Source: Oceanicola sp. S124
GTDB lineage: Bacteria > Pseudomonadota > Alphaproteobacteria > Rhodobacterales > Rhodobacteraceae
Direction of reading: 5' to 3'
Assembly (NCBI RefSeq): GCF_000220565.1
Contig: NZ_AFPM01000037.1
Location: forward strand, 1-60,043
DNA: 60,043 bases
The translations under genes were made by a program, and so were the position numbers. Shown one piece after another: positions 51,830-60,043 of this stretch (positions are counted from its first letter, which is position 1; each line of letters opens with the position of its first letter). Below the pieces are notes generated by a model. That model did not search any database. It was given only the letters and a program-made list of their open reading frames with translations, and was not told where the DNA came from.

Positions 51830-53728
51830 TCAGGCCGGCTCGACCACCTCGGCCCAGTCCCAGGGGGTGGCGAAATTGCCCAGCAGGGTTTTCAGCGCCA
51901 CCTCGTCGACATCGCCGCGCCGGGTGATCAGGGCGGTCAGGCCACGCTTCTTGTCATCCACGACCGAGGTCACCTCGGCGGGGATTGCGGCCTCGGACAG
52001 GGCCTCATTGAAGACCCGGGCGATGGCAGTCTTGCGCAGGGCGGGCTTGAAGACCTTGCCGACGGCGGTCTTGGGCAGTTCGTCCAGCACTTCGATGTAC
52101 TTCGGGATCGCGGCACGTTCGTGCACATGGACCTTGCAATGGGTCAGCAGCTCCTCAGGAGAGACCTCTGCCCCGGCGACCAGCTCGACATAGGCGCAGG
52201 GCAGTTCGCCGGCGCGCGGATCGGGCTGGCCGATGGCCCCTGCGAAGGCGACGGCGGAATGGGCCAGCAGGGCTTCCTCGATCTCGGCCGGGTCGATGTT
52301 GTGGCCGCCGCGGATGATCAGATCCTTGGCCCGCCCGGTGATGAACAGGTAGCCATCGGCATCCAGCCGGCCAAGGTCGCCCGTCCGCAGGTAGCGGTCG
52401 TAATGGAACAGGTCGCGGTTCTTGGCCTCTTCGGTATAGGTCGAGCCGGCGTAGACACCGGGATTGGCCACGCAGATCTCGCCCACCTCGTCGACGGCGC
52501 ATTCCCGCGGCTCGCCGTGCGAATTGTCCAGGATGCGGACATCCGTATAGGGGAAAGGCACCCCGACCGAACCGTTCTTGCGCTCGCCCTGGTCAGGGTT
52601 GCAGGAGACGAGGCAGGTCGCCTCGGTCAGCCCGTAGCCTTCCAGCACCTTCAGACCGGCGGCGGCCTCGAAGCGCTTGAACAGCTCCACCGGCAGCGGT
52701 GCCGAGCCCGAGAAGCACAGCTTCACCGTCGAGACATCGGCATTCACCGGGCGCTGCATCAGCGCCGAGATCGCCGTCGGCACGGCGACTATGAAGGTGG
52801 TCTTCCAGCGTTCGCAGAGTTTCCAGAAGTTGTCGAAGACACCGTCGCCGCGATAGCCCGCCGGGGTCGGGAAGACCACGTGGGCGCCCGACATGCAGGC
52901 CCCCATCAGCATGACGTGGCTTGCGAAGACATGGAACAGCGGCAGAGGGCACATGATGCTGTCCTCTTCGCTGAACAGCAGCGTGGCGCCGATCCAGCCG
53001 TTGTAGACCAGCCCGGAATGCAGGTGGCGGGCCACCTTCGGCATGCCCGTGGTACCGCCGGTATGGAAATAGGCGCCGATGCGGTCGGTCTCGCTGTCGG
53101 CAAAGGTCAGCTTCGCGGGATGCTTCGCCATCTCCTGGGTGAAGCTCTTCACGTCCGCGTGGTGCTTGCCCGGCATCTTCGGCCGGATCAGCGGCACCAG
53201 CCAGGATTTCGGCGGGCCGAGATAGCGGTTCAGGTCGACTTCCAGCACGGTATGCACGCCCGGAGCATGGCGCACCGCCTCGGCCACCTTCTGCGCCACG
53301 TCGGTCTTGGGGAAGGCCCGCAGGGTGACCACGACCCTGGCCCCGGTCTCGCGCAGGATGGCCGCGATCTGCTCGGGTTCGAGCAGCGGGTTGATCGGGT
53401 TGACGATGCCGGCGGTCATGCCGCCCAGTGTCGCCACCACCGTTTCCAGCGCATTGGGCATGACCAGCGCGACCACGTCGCTTTCGCCGATACCGAGCGA
53501 GCGGAAGAGGTTCGCCGCCTGGCCGATCTGATCGTGAAGCTGCTTCCAGGTCAGGGTCTGGGCCGGATCGCGCGGGCCGGATTCAAGCTGGTAGCTGACC
53601 GCCTTGCTGTCGGGATAGCTGGCCGCCGTACGCGCCACCATCTGGTAGACAGTTGTCGGAACGTCCCGGGCTTCCCAGGGCATTTCCTCGGTAATCCGCT
53701 TGGCATCCGCCACGCCGCCGAAGCTCAT
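51830..53728 (-). CDS. Long acyl-CoA synthetase / AMP-dependent ligase
   Basis: A 632-aa ANL-superfamily enzyme that activates a carboxylic acid with ATP and CoA. Motifs: the ATP loop YFHTGGTTGMPKVARH, GYGLTEATCL, YLRTGDLGRLDADGY, FITGRAKDLIIRGGHNIDP and the C-terminal lysine of LPKTAVGKVFKPAL. The N-terminus is longer than in typical 550-aa members. The substrate is not readable; the size and FHVFASHVML-type pocket sequence suggest a fatty acid (inference). The strong GGAGGAG before the ATG at 53728 decides the start; the open frame reaches 53842. Single-gene unit. Confidence 0.88.
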   Translation of the reverse strand: MSFGGVADAKRITEEMPWEARDVPTTVYQMVARTAASYPDSKAVSYQLESGPRDPAQTLTWKQLHDQIGQAANLFRSLGIGESDVVALVMPNALETVVATLGGMTAGIVNPINPLLEPEQIAAILRETGARVVVTLRAFPKTDVAQKVAEAVRHAPGVHTVLEVDLNRYLGPPKSWLVPLIRPKMPGKHHADVKSFTQEMAKHPAKLTFADSETDRIGAYFHTGGTTGMPKVARHLHSGLVYNGWIGATLLFSEEDSIMCPLPLFHVFASHVMLMGACMSGAHVVFPTPAGYRGDGVFDNFWKLCERWKTTFIVAVPTAISALMQRPVNADVSTVKLCFSGSAPLPVELFKRFEAAAGLKVLEGYGLTEATCLVSCNPDQGERKNGSVGVPFPYTDVRILDNSHGEPRECAVDEVGEICVANPGVYAGSTYTEEAKNRDLFHYDRYLRTGDLGRLDADGYLFITGRAKDLIIRGGHNIDPAEIEEALLAHSAVAFAGAIGQPDPRAGELPCAYVELVAGAEVSPEELLTHCKVHVHERAAIPKYIEVLDELPKTAVGKVFKPALRKTAIARVFNEALSEAAIPAEVTSVVDDKKRGLTALITRRGDVDEVALKTLLGNFATPWDWAEVVEPA

Positions 53729-53965
53729 CTTCTCTCCTCCCATCTGCTTGCGCGCCTCCCTGCGCTCCACGCTAGATTTTCCGAGACCTGCCCGAAGGCA
53801 AGCATGACGCTGCGTTGACCTCCCAGAACGCAGCGTATCCAAGAGCCTATCACGGCAGGAGAAAAAACAAGACCGAATGTGAAACAGGTCATCGGCGGCG
53901 TCCCACGGCAGGGCGGGACACCCGAGGGACGGCGCGCGGCAAGAGGCAGGGCCGCGCGATGCCGC

Positions 53966-55765
53966 TCAGGCGGGCCCGGAACCGTCGGTGAATTGCAGAC
54001 GCGCCAGCCGGGCGTAAAGTCCGCCCTCGGCCACCAGTGCGTCATGGCGTCCCTGGGCGACGATGCGCCCCTCTTCCATGACGATGATGCGGTCGGCCTG
54101 TTTCACCGTCGCCAGCCGGTGCGCGATGATCAGCGTGGTGCGCCCCTGGGACACGGTCTCGATGGCGCCCTGCACCAGGCGTTCGCTTTCGGCGTCCAGC
54201 GCCGAGGTCGCCTCGTCCAGCAGCAGCACCGGGGCGTCGCGCAGGATGGCGCGGGCAATGGCGATGCGCTGCTTCTGACCGCCCGACAGCATGACGCCGC
54301 GCTCGCCCACGGGGCTGTCGAAGCCTTCCGGAAGAGCCTCGATGAAGCTTTCGGCGGCAGCGGCGCGGGCAGCGTCCAGCACCTCTTCGTCACTGGCGCC
54401 GGGCCAGCCGAAGCGGATGTTCTCGCGCGCCGAAGCGGCGAAGATCACCGGATCCTGCGGCACGAGGGCAATCGAGCGGCGGAAGTCGGCACGGGTCATG
54501 TCGCGCAGGTCGACCCCGTCCAGCAGCACCCGGCCCGCGTCAGGGTCGAAGAAGCGTAGGATCAGCTGGATCAGCGTCGACTTGCCCGCCCCCGAGGGGC
54601 CGACCACGGCGACCGTCTCGCCCGGGCGGATGGTCAGATCGACCTGGTCCAGCGCGGCCGTTCCGGGGCGCGAGGGATAGAAGAACGAGACCCCCTCGAA
54701 GGTGATCTCTCCGCGTGCGGGATCGGCCGGCGGCACCGGCTGAGCGGGATCCTTCACCGCATCCTCGACCTGCAGCAGCTCCACCAGCCGCTCCGTTGCC
54801 CCGGCTGCGCGTTGCAGCTCGGACCAGATTTCCGACAGGGCGGCGACCGAGCCGGCGACCATCACCGCGTAGATGACGAACTGCACCAGCCCGCCGGTGG
54901 ACATCTCGCCTGCCCGCACGTCGTTGGCCCCGATCCACAGCACGCCCACGACACCCGCGAAGACCAGGAAGATGACGATCATGGTCAGCACGGCGCGGGT
55001 CAGGATGCGGCGCATGGCCGAGCGGAAGCTTTCCTCGGTCACCTTGTCGAAGGCGGCACGGCTCTGGCCCTCGTGGGTGAAGGCCTGCACGGTCTGCACC
55101 GACAGAAGCGCCTCGGAGGCATTGCCGGACGAGGCGGCGATCCAGTCCTGGTTCTCGCGGCTCAGCTTGCGCAGCCGTCGGCCCAGGGTCAGGATCGGCA
55201 CCACCACCAGCGGCACGATCAGCAGCGCCAGCCCGGTCAGCTTGGCCGAGGTCAGCAGCATCATGACAAAGCCGCCGAAGAAGATCAGGATATTGCGCAG
55301 CGCGACCGAGACGGAGGAGCCGATGACCGACTGGATCAGCGTCGTGTCGGTGGTGATCCGGCTGAGCACCTCGCCGGTCATGGTCTTCTCGAAGAAGGCC
55401 GGGCTGAGGCCGATGACCCGCCCGAAGACCGCCTTGCGGATATCGGCCACCACCCGCTCGCCCAGCCGGGTGACCAGCGTGTAGCGCAGCCCCGTGCCAA
55501 GGGCGAGCAGCGCGGCGATGCCGATGGCGGCGGCGAAATACTGGTTCAGCAGCTCGGCCGAGCCACCCTCGAAGTTGTCCACCACCCGGCGCACCGCCAA
55601 GGGCAGCACCAGCGAGACCGAGGCCGTCAGCACCAGCGCCAGCAGGGCGCCGATCAACATGCCGCGATAGGGGCTGAGGAAGGGCCAGAGTTCCCCCAGG
55701 GCGCCGACACGTCGCGAGGTCTCGCGATCCTGCAGGCTGGGGTCGGTCACGGGGCTACGGGCCAA
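53966..55765 (-). CDS. ABC exporter, ATP-binding/permease fusion (MsbA-like)
   Basis: A 599-aa half-transporter of the ABCB/MsbA group. Six helices lie in residues 25-320 (FLSPYRGMLIGALLALVLTA at the first). The nucleotide-binding domain shows Walker A GPSGAGKST, Q-loop LVPQDPVIFA, signature LSGGQKQR, Walker B VLLLDEATSALD and the H-loop IAHRLATV. It works as a homodimer exporting a lipid-like or amphipathic substrate. The start is probably the TTG at 55765, with AAGGAG upstream; the long open extension (to 56302) is the antisense of the next gene. No partner half-gene is adjacent. Confidence 0.88.
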   Translation of the reverse strand: MARSPVTDPSLQDRETSRRVGALGELWPFLSPYRGMLIGALLALVLTASVSLVLPLAVRRVVDNFEGGSAELLNQYFAAAIGIAALLALGTGLRYTLVTRLGERVVADIRKAVFGRVIGLSPAFFEKTMTGEVLSRITTDTTLIQSVIGSSVSVALRNILIFFGGFVMMLLTSAKLTGLALLIVPLVVVPILTLGRRLRKLSRENQDWIAASSGNASEALLSVQTVQAFTHEGQSRAAFDKVTEESFRSAMRRILTRAVLTMIVIFLVFAGVVGVLWIGANDVRAGEMSTGGLVQFVIYAVMVAGSVAALSEIWSELQRAAGATERLVELLQVEDAVKDPAQPVPPADPARGEITFEGVSFFYPSRPGTAALDQVDLTIRPGETVAVVGPSGAGKSTLIQLILRFFDPDAGRVLLDGVDLRDMTRADFRRSIALVPQDPVIFAASARENIRFGWPGASDEEVLDAARAAAAESFIEALPEGFDSPVGERGVMLSGGQKQRIAIARAILRDAPVLLLDEATSALDAESERLVQGAIETVSQGRTTLIIAHRLATVKQADRIIVMEEGRIVAQGRHDALVAEGGLYARLARLQFTDGSGPA

Positions 55766-56075
55766 GGGCTGCTCCTTCGATCTTCCCCGGAGGTGCGGAA
55801 CTGCCGCCGGGCCAAGGGCTTCATGCCGCCCCCGTCCCCGGGGGTCAAGGCGGGGGTCAGGGCGGGGGGCGGAAATGCCGCGCCCGTGACCCTGGCCCGC
55901 TGCCCGTCCACTGCACAGTCCGACGGGAAACTTGAGATCGCGCGGCAATGGTGGCTCAGTTTCTCTGGCGTTTTTGCCAAGGCCGCGACATTGTTCGTGC
56001 GCAAGCGACTTTTTCGGGCCAGTCCGGCCCGGAAGCAAGCACACAGAGAGGCGCCCCAAGGCGTCCGGGGACGGG
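55766..56075. other. Divergent intergenic region
   Basis: About 310 nt between the divergent ABC exporter and the nicA-like gene. It should hold both promoters. Frames here on both strands are extensions of the neighbouring genes without sense. No clear palindrome was found. Confidence 0.4.
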
Positions 56076-56570
56076 ATGGTGCAAGACGATCTGGAGCTCA
56101 CGCTCAATGGCCGCGCGGTGACCTGCCGCCTGTCCGAGGGGCTTTCCCTGCTGGACCTTCTGCGCGAAGACCTGGGGCTGAACGGGCCGAAATACGGCTG
56201 CGGGCTGGCGCAATGCGGCGCCTGCACGGTGCTGGTCGACGGCGCGCCCGCCCGCGCCTGCGTCCTGCGGGCCGAGAAGGTCCGGGGGCGCTCCGTCACC
56301 ACGCTGGAAGGCCTCGCCGATTCCGAAACCGGCGCCCTGCATCCGCTGCAACAGGCGTTCCTGTCGCGCGAAGGCGCCCAGTGCGGCTATTGCCTGAACG
56401 GCATGGTGATGTCCGCCCGCGCGCTGCTCGACCGCAATGCCGACCCTTCCGAGGACGAGATCCGCGCGGCCCTGCGCCACAACCTCTGCCGCTGCGGGGC
56501 CCACCTGGAGATCGTCGCGTCGGTCCGCGAAGCCGCCCGGCTGATGCGTGAAGACGGGGGCGCAGCATGA
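56076..56570 (+). CDS. (2Fe-2S)-binding small subunit of molybdenum hydroxylase (NicA/IorA-like)
   Basis: A 164-aa electron-transfer subunit with two [2Fe-2S] clusters. The plant-ferredoxin-type cluster ligands are in YGCGLAQCGACTVLVDG and ARACVL; the second set is in AQCGYCLNGMVM and HNLCRCGAH. This two-cluster protein pairs with the molybdopterin subunit encoded directly downstream (4-bp overlap). The ATG at 56076 begins the domain; the upstream extension to 55932 is noncoding. Family members include nicotinate (NicA) and isoquinoline (IorA) hydroxylases. Confidence 0.92.
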   Translation: MVQDDLELTLNGRAVTCRLSEGLSLLDLLREDLGLNGPKYGCGLAQCGACTVLVDGAPARACVLRAEKVRGRSVTTLEGLADSETGALHPLQQAFLSREGAQCGYCLNGMVMSARALLDRNADPSEDEIRAALRHNLCRCGAHLEIVASVREAARLMREDGGAA

Positions 56571-59500
56571 CCCACGCGCTTTCCGTCGCGCGCGGCGCGG
56601 ACCTCTTCCTGACCCTCGACCTCGAAGGACGGGCCACCGGCTACAACGGCCACGTGGACCTTGGCACCGGGATCGAGATCGCCCTGGCGCAGATCGTCGC
56701 CGAAGAGCTGGACCTGCCCCTCTCTGCGGTCGCGATCCGCCTCGGCAACACTGCCGAGACGCCGAACCAGGGCCCGACCATCGCGTCCGAGACGATCCAG
56801 ATCGCCGCCCGTCCCCTGCGCATTGCCGCCGCTCAGGCGCGCAGCTGGCTGATCGCGCAGGCGTCCCTGCGTCTTGATGCCCCCGCCGCAGATATCGAGA
56901 CCCGCGACGGCGCCTGCCACTGGCAGGGCCAGTCCCTGCCCTATGGCGCCTTGCTGCAGAACCATGCCGAGCGGCTCGAGCTGGACGAGGACCAGCCGGT
57001 CAAGGATCCCGCCCTCTACCGGGTCGTCGGCCAGCCTGCCGGGCGCCGCGATCTCGAGGCCAAGCTGCGCGGGGAGCACGAGTTCATCCAGGATGTTCGC
57101 ATCCCCGGCATGATCCACGGCCACGTGATCCGCCCGCCCTACGACGGGCGGGACTCGGGCGACTTCATCGGGCGCTCGCTGGCGGGCTATGACGAGGGCT
57201 CCGTCGCCCATATGCCGGGCTTCCTCGGCCTCCACCGCGAGGCCGATTTCCTGGCCGTGCTGGCCCGCTCTGCGCCAGAGGCCCGCGCGATTGCCGAGGC
57301 GCTGAAGGTCACATGGCACCTGCCGCCCCCCCTGCCCGACATGGGCCGTGTGGCCGAGACGCTGAAGGAGCAGCCCTCGAGCCCGCGCCTGCTGGTAGAG
57401 AGCGGCGATATCGACACGGGGCTGGCCGAGGCCGAAACCCGGCTGGACCGCCGCTATGTCTGGCCCTGGCACATGCATGGCTCCATCGGGCCGTCGTGCG
57501 CCGTGGCCGACTGGAACGCGGGCGCGCCGGTGGTCTGGTCGGGCACCCAGAACCCGCACATGCTGCGCGGCGACCTTGCGCTGCTGGTCGGCCTGCCCGA
57601 GGAGCGGATCGAGATCCGCCGCCACCAGGCCGCCGGCTGCTATGGCCGCAACTGCGCCGACGATGTCGCTGGCGATGCGCTGCTCTTGTCGCGCGCCTGT
57701 GGCCGCCCGGTCCGGGTGCAACTGACCCGCGCGCAGGAAAGCCTGTGGGAACCCAAGGGCGCGGCCCAGCTGATGGAGATCCGGGGCGGCACCCGCGCCG
57801 GAGACCTGCACGCCTATGACTTCGCCAGCTGGTATCCCTCGAACCGCGGCCCCAACCTGGCGCTGTTGCTGACGGGCCGGATCTCGCCAGAGCCGCGCCC
57901 CGACACCATGGGCGACCGCACCGCCGTGCCGCCCTACCGCATCCCGAACCGCAGGATCGTGGCCCATGACATGGCGCCCATCGTGCGGGCGTCCTGGCTG
58001 CGCGGTGTCTCGGCCCTGCCCAATACCTTCGCCCATGAAAGCTACATGGACGAGCTGGCCCATACGGCGGGCGAGGACCCGGTGGCCTTCCGCCTGCGCC
58101 AGATGGACGACCCGCGCCAGGCCGAGCTGGTCCGCAAGACCGCCGAGGAAGCCGGATGGCAGGCGCAATCCGGCCCCCGCCTGCGCCGCGAGGGGCGCAT
58201 GGCCTATGGCCAGGGCTTCGCCTTCGCCACATACGTCCATGGCCCCTTCCCCGGCGTGGCGGCGGCCTCGGCCGCCTGGGTCGTGGACGTGGCGGTGGAT
58301 TGCGAGACCGGAGAGGTCACCCTCAGCCGCGTCTTCGTCGGCCAGGACCAGGGGCTGGTGATCAACCCCGACGGGGTGCGCCAGCAGATCCATGGCAACG
58401 TGATCCAGACCGCCAGCCGGGTGCTGACCGAAGAGGTCTCCTTCGACGAGATCCGGGTGAGCGACCAGAGCTTCGCCGACTATCCGATCACCACCTTCCC
58501 GCAGCTTCCCGAGGTGCAGACGATGATCGTCGCGCGCCCCGGGGACCCGCCCCTCGGCGTCGGCGAAAGCGCCGCCGTGCCCGCCGCCGCCGCCATCGCC
58601 AATGCGATCTTCCACGCCACCGGCGTGCGCATGCGCGAGGTGCCCTTCACGCCCGAGAAGATGCGCGCCGCCATGGGCGTCGACATCCCAGCCAGGGCCC
58701 CGGCCCTGCCAGCGCCCGCGCGTCGACCGCTGAAGACAAGGCTGGTCGCCGGCGCCATCGGCCTGATGGGCCTCGCCGGCCTCGGCGCCGTCTCCCTGCC
58801 CTTGGCACGGCCCATCGCGCCGCTAGTACCCTCGGTCTCGGCTACGGCGGAAGAGCTGGCGCGCGGCAAGCTGGTGTTCGCGGCGGGCAACTGCGCGTCC
58901 TGCCATACCGCGCCCGGAGGTGCCGCGAATGCCGGCGGCAAGCCCATCGAGACCCCCTTCGGAGTGGTCTACTCGACCAACCTGACCCCCGATCCCGAGA
59001 CCGGCCTTGGCCGCTGGTCCTATCCGGCCTTCGCCCGCGCCATGCGGCAGGGCATCAGCCGGGACGGGCGCAACCTCTACCCGGCCTTCCCCTATACCTC
59101 TTTCGCGGGGATGGAAGAGGCCGACCTGACAGCGCTCTACGCCTATTTGCAAAGTCTCGACCCGGTGTTTGCAAAGACACCCGCCCCACAGATGCAGGTG
59201 CCCCGCCCTGCCATGGCGGTGTGGAATGCGCTGGCTCCGAAAGCCAGGGTCCAGACGCCTGACCCGACGCAGGAGGCGCTTTGGAACCGGGGCCGCTACC
59301 TCGTGGAAACCGTCGGCCATTGCTCGGCCTGCCACACGCCGCGCGGCGCGCTCGGCGCCGAGGATGCCGCGCGACCCCTGGCAGGGGCCACGATCCGCGA
59401 CTGGTTCGCCCCCGCCCTCGCGGGCCCGGAGGCCGGGGCGCGTGGCTGGACGGTCGCACAACTCGAGGGCTACCTTGCGACCGGCGCCGCGCCCGGGCTC

Positions 59501-59929
59501 TCGGCCGCCTCCGGGCCGATGGCCGAGGTGATCGCGGGCACCTCGCAACTGCCCGCAGAGGACTTGCACGCCATGGCGACCTACCTTGCCTCGCTGGCGA
59601 GTGGAGACCCGGCACCCGTGCCGGCCCAGGCCCTGCCGACGCCGGACCGTATTCACCGGATCTACGAAAGCGCCTGCGCCAGCTGTCACGAGCCCGCCTT
59701 CGCGGACATGCTGAGCGCCGCGCAGGTGCCGCTGTCCCGCGCCCCGGCCCTGCGCGCACCCGCCGCGACGACGGTCGAGACCGTCATCCGCGAGGGTCTG
59801 CGCGCCCCGGACGGCACCGCCCTGCGGGACATGCCGGGCTTTGCCGCCGAACTGTCGGACAGCGATATCGCCGCAATGGCCCGCTACCTGCGCGGCCGCT
59901 ACGCCCCCGATCTGCCTGCCTGGGACTGA
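56567..59929 (+). CDS. Molybdopterin subunit fused to three-heme cytochrome c (NicB-like)
   Basis: A 1,120-aa large subunit of a membrane-linked hydroxylase. Residues 1 to about 700 are the molybdopterin (aldehyde oxidase/xanthine dehydrogenase-like) domain, with GHVDLGTGIEIALAQI, GQPAGRRDLEAK, GSIGPSCAVADW, and GVGESAAVPA carrying the catalytic Glu. A hydrophobic segment (about 728-750) then anchors the protein, and the C-terminal part (about 760-1120) has three heme sites: CASCHT, CSACHT and CASCHE. P. putida NicB, which oxidises nicotinate at C6 and passes electrons through its cytochrome domain, has the same design. The substrate here is not certain. Confidence 0.9.
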   Translation: MTHALSVARGADLFLTLDLEGRATGYNGHVDLGTGIEIALAQIVAEELDLPLSAVAIRLGNTAETPNQGPTIASETIQIAARPLRIAAAQARSWLIAQASLRLDAPAADIETRDGACHWQGQSLPYGALLQNHAERLELDEDQPVKDPALYRVVGQPAGRRDLEAKLRGEHEFIQDVRIPGMIHGHVIRPPYDGRDSGDFIGRSLAGYDEGSVAHMPGFLGLHREADFLAVLARSAPEARAIAEALKVTWHLPPPLPDMGRVAETLKEQPSSPRLLVESGDIDTGLAEAETRLDRRYVWPWHMHGSIGPSCAVADWNAGAPVVWSGTQNPHMLRGDLALLVGLPEERIEIRRHQAAGCYGRNCADDVAGDALLLSRACGRPVRVQLTRAQESLWEPKGAAQLMEIRGGTRAGDLHAYDFASWYPSNRGPNLALLLTGRISPEPRPDTMGDRTAVPPYRIPNRRIVAHDMAPIVRASWLRGVSALPNTFAHESYMDELAHTAGEDPVAFRLRQMDDPRQAELVRKTAEEAGWQAQSGPRLRREGRMAYGQGFAFATYVHGPFPGVAAASAAWVVDVAVDCETGEVTLSRVFVGQDQGLVINPDGVRQQIHGNVIQTASRVLTEEVSFDEIRVSDQSFADYPITTFPQLPEVQTMIVARPGDPPLGVGESAAVPAAAAIANAIFHATGVRMREVPFTPEKMRAAMGVDIPARAPALPAPARRPLKTRLVAGAIGLMGLAGLGAVSLPLARPIAPLVPSVSATAEELARGKLVFAAGNCASCHTAPGGAANAGGKPIETPFGVVYSTNLTPDPETGLGRWSYPAFARAMRQGISRDGRNLYPAFPYTSFAGMEEADLTALYAYLQSLDPVFAKTPAPQMQVPRPAMAVWNALAPKARVQTPDPTQEALWNRGRYLVETVGHCSACHTPRGALGAEDAARPLAGATIRDWFAPALAGPEAGARGWTVAQLEGYLATGAAPGLSAASGPMAEVIAGTSQLPAEDLHAMATYLASLASGDPAPVPAQALPTPDRIHRIYESACASCHEPAFADMLSAAQVPLSRAPALRAPAATTVETVIREGLRAPDGTALRDMPGFAAELSDSDIAAMARYLRGRYAPDLPAWD

Positions 59930-59944
59930 GAGCCGCGCGGCGTT

Positions 59945-59963
59945 CCGCAGGGCGGCGCTGCGG
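59945..59963 (+). terminator. Hairpin after the NicB-like gene
   Basis: CCGCAG (59945-59950) is inverted at CTGCGG (59958-59963) with a 7-nt loop, 15 nt after the stop codon. No T tract. The remaining bases to the window end show no gene. Confidence 0.4.
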
Positions 59964-60043
59964 GATCCGTGGCGTCGGCCGGATCGTTCGCAGCCCTGAC
60001 GGCACGCGCCCGGTTCAGCGCCCCGTCGGACTGGGCGAGGATC

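Noticed and set aside
56387..58615. 742-aa minus frame
   Set aside because: Antisense of the NicB-like gene.

Overview
The window is high-GC chromosomal DNA of an alphaproteobacterium, most likely Rhodobacteraceae. The evidence is the gene order murA - DUF2948 - hisD - UPF0262 - phosphatase - infA - maf - RNase E/G - yacG - tRNA-Phe at the left end, a type III (bcsN/A/B/Z/K) cellulose operon, and the frequent 4-bp ATGA overlaps. I cannot name a genus from sequence alone.

Layout. (1) 416-9040 is a housekeeping block, all on the minus strand: cell-wall precursor (murA), histidine (hisD), translation initiation (infA), RNA decay (RNase E/G), nucleotide house-cleaning (maf), the gyrase inhibitor yacG and tRNA-Phe. 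A coupled NTF2-like / GNAT / nitrilase-type hydrolase trio sits inside it. (2) 9190-9264 is tRNA-Thr(GGT). Its 3' end is repeated at 23338-23352, so 9251-23352 (about 14.1 kb) looks like an integrated element. It carries a P4-type tyrosine integrase, two AlpA-like HTH proteins, a winged-helix Rep-like operon followed by five 17-bp palindromic iterons, a RelE/HigB-type toxin-antitoxin pair with a double operator, two large virion ejection-type proteins, a pair of small Tat-secreted paralogues, an unknown 329-aa cargo protein and several broken terminase-small-subunit fragments. No large terminase, portal, capsid or tail gene is visible. It is either a decayed prophage or a phage-satellite-like element. 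(3) 23565-31407 is the cellulose synthase operon. (4) 32141-45481 is a catecholate siderophore locus on the minus strand. It holds an EntF-like serine NRPS (with an apparent 1-nt deletion in the thioesterase part), a free-standing aryl carrier protein, an EntE-like 2,3-dihydroxybenzoate ligase, a Fes/IroE-like esterase, a complete DctQMP TRAP transporter translationally linked to them, a YncE-like beta-propeller and a FepA-like receptor. (5) 46156-48330 is katG, divergent from the receptor across a 0.67-kb AT-rich region with three distinct palindromic operator candidates, one resembling an Irr box. (6) 48830-59929 holds a ComP-like histidine kinase with a NarL/LuxR response regulator, a long acyl-CoA synthetase, an MsbA-like ABC exporter and a NicAB-like molybdenum hydroxylase whose large subunit is fused to a three-heme cytochrome c.

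How parts work together. The siderophore genes would load DHB on the carrier protein (EntE + ArCP), condense it with serine and release it (NRPS), re-import it through the FepA-like receptor and hydrolyse it (esterase). No genes for making DHB are in the window. The TRAP system locked into the operon is the most unexpected part; import of an aryl-acid or other precursor is one possible explanation. The divergent katG and iron-uptake genes suggest shared iron/heme/peroxide control. Most extra open frames in the window are shadows on the opposite strand of these GC-rich genes.
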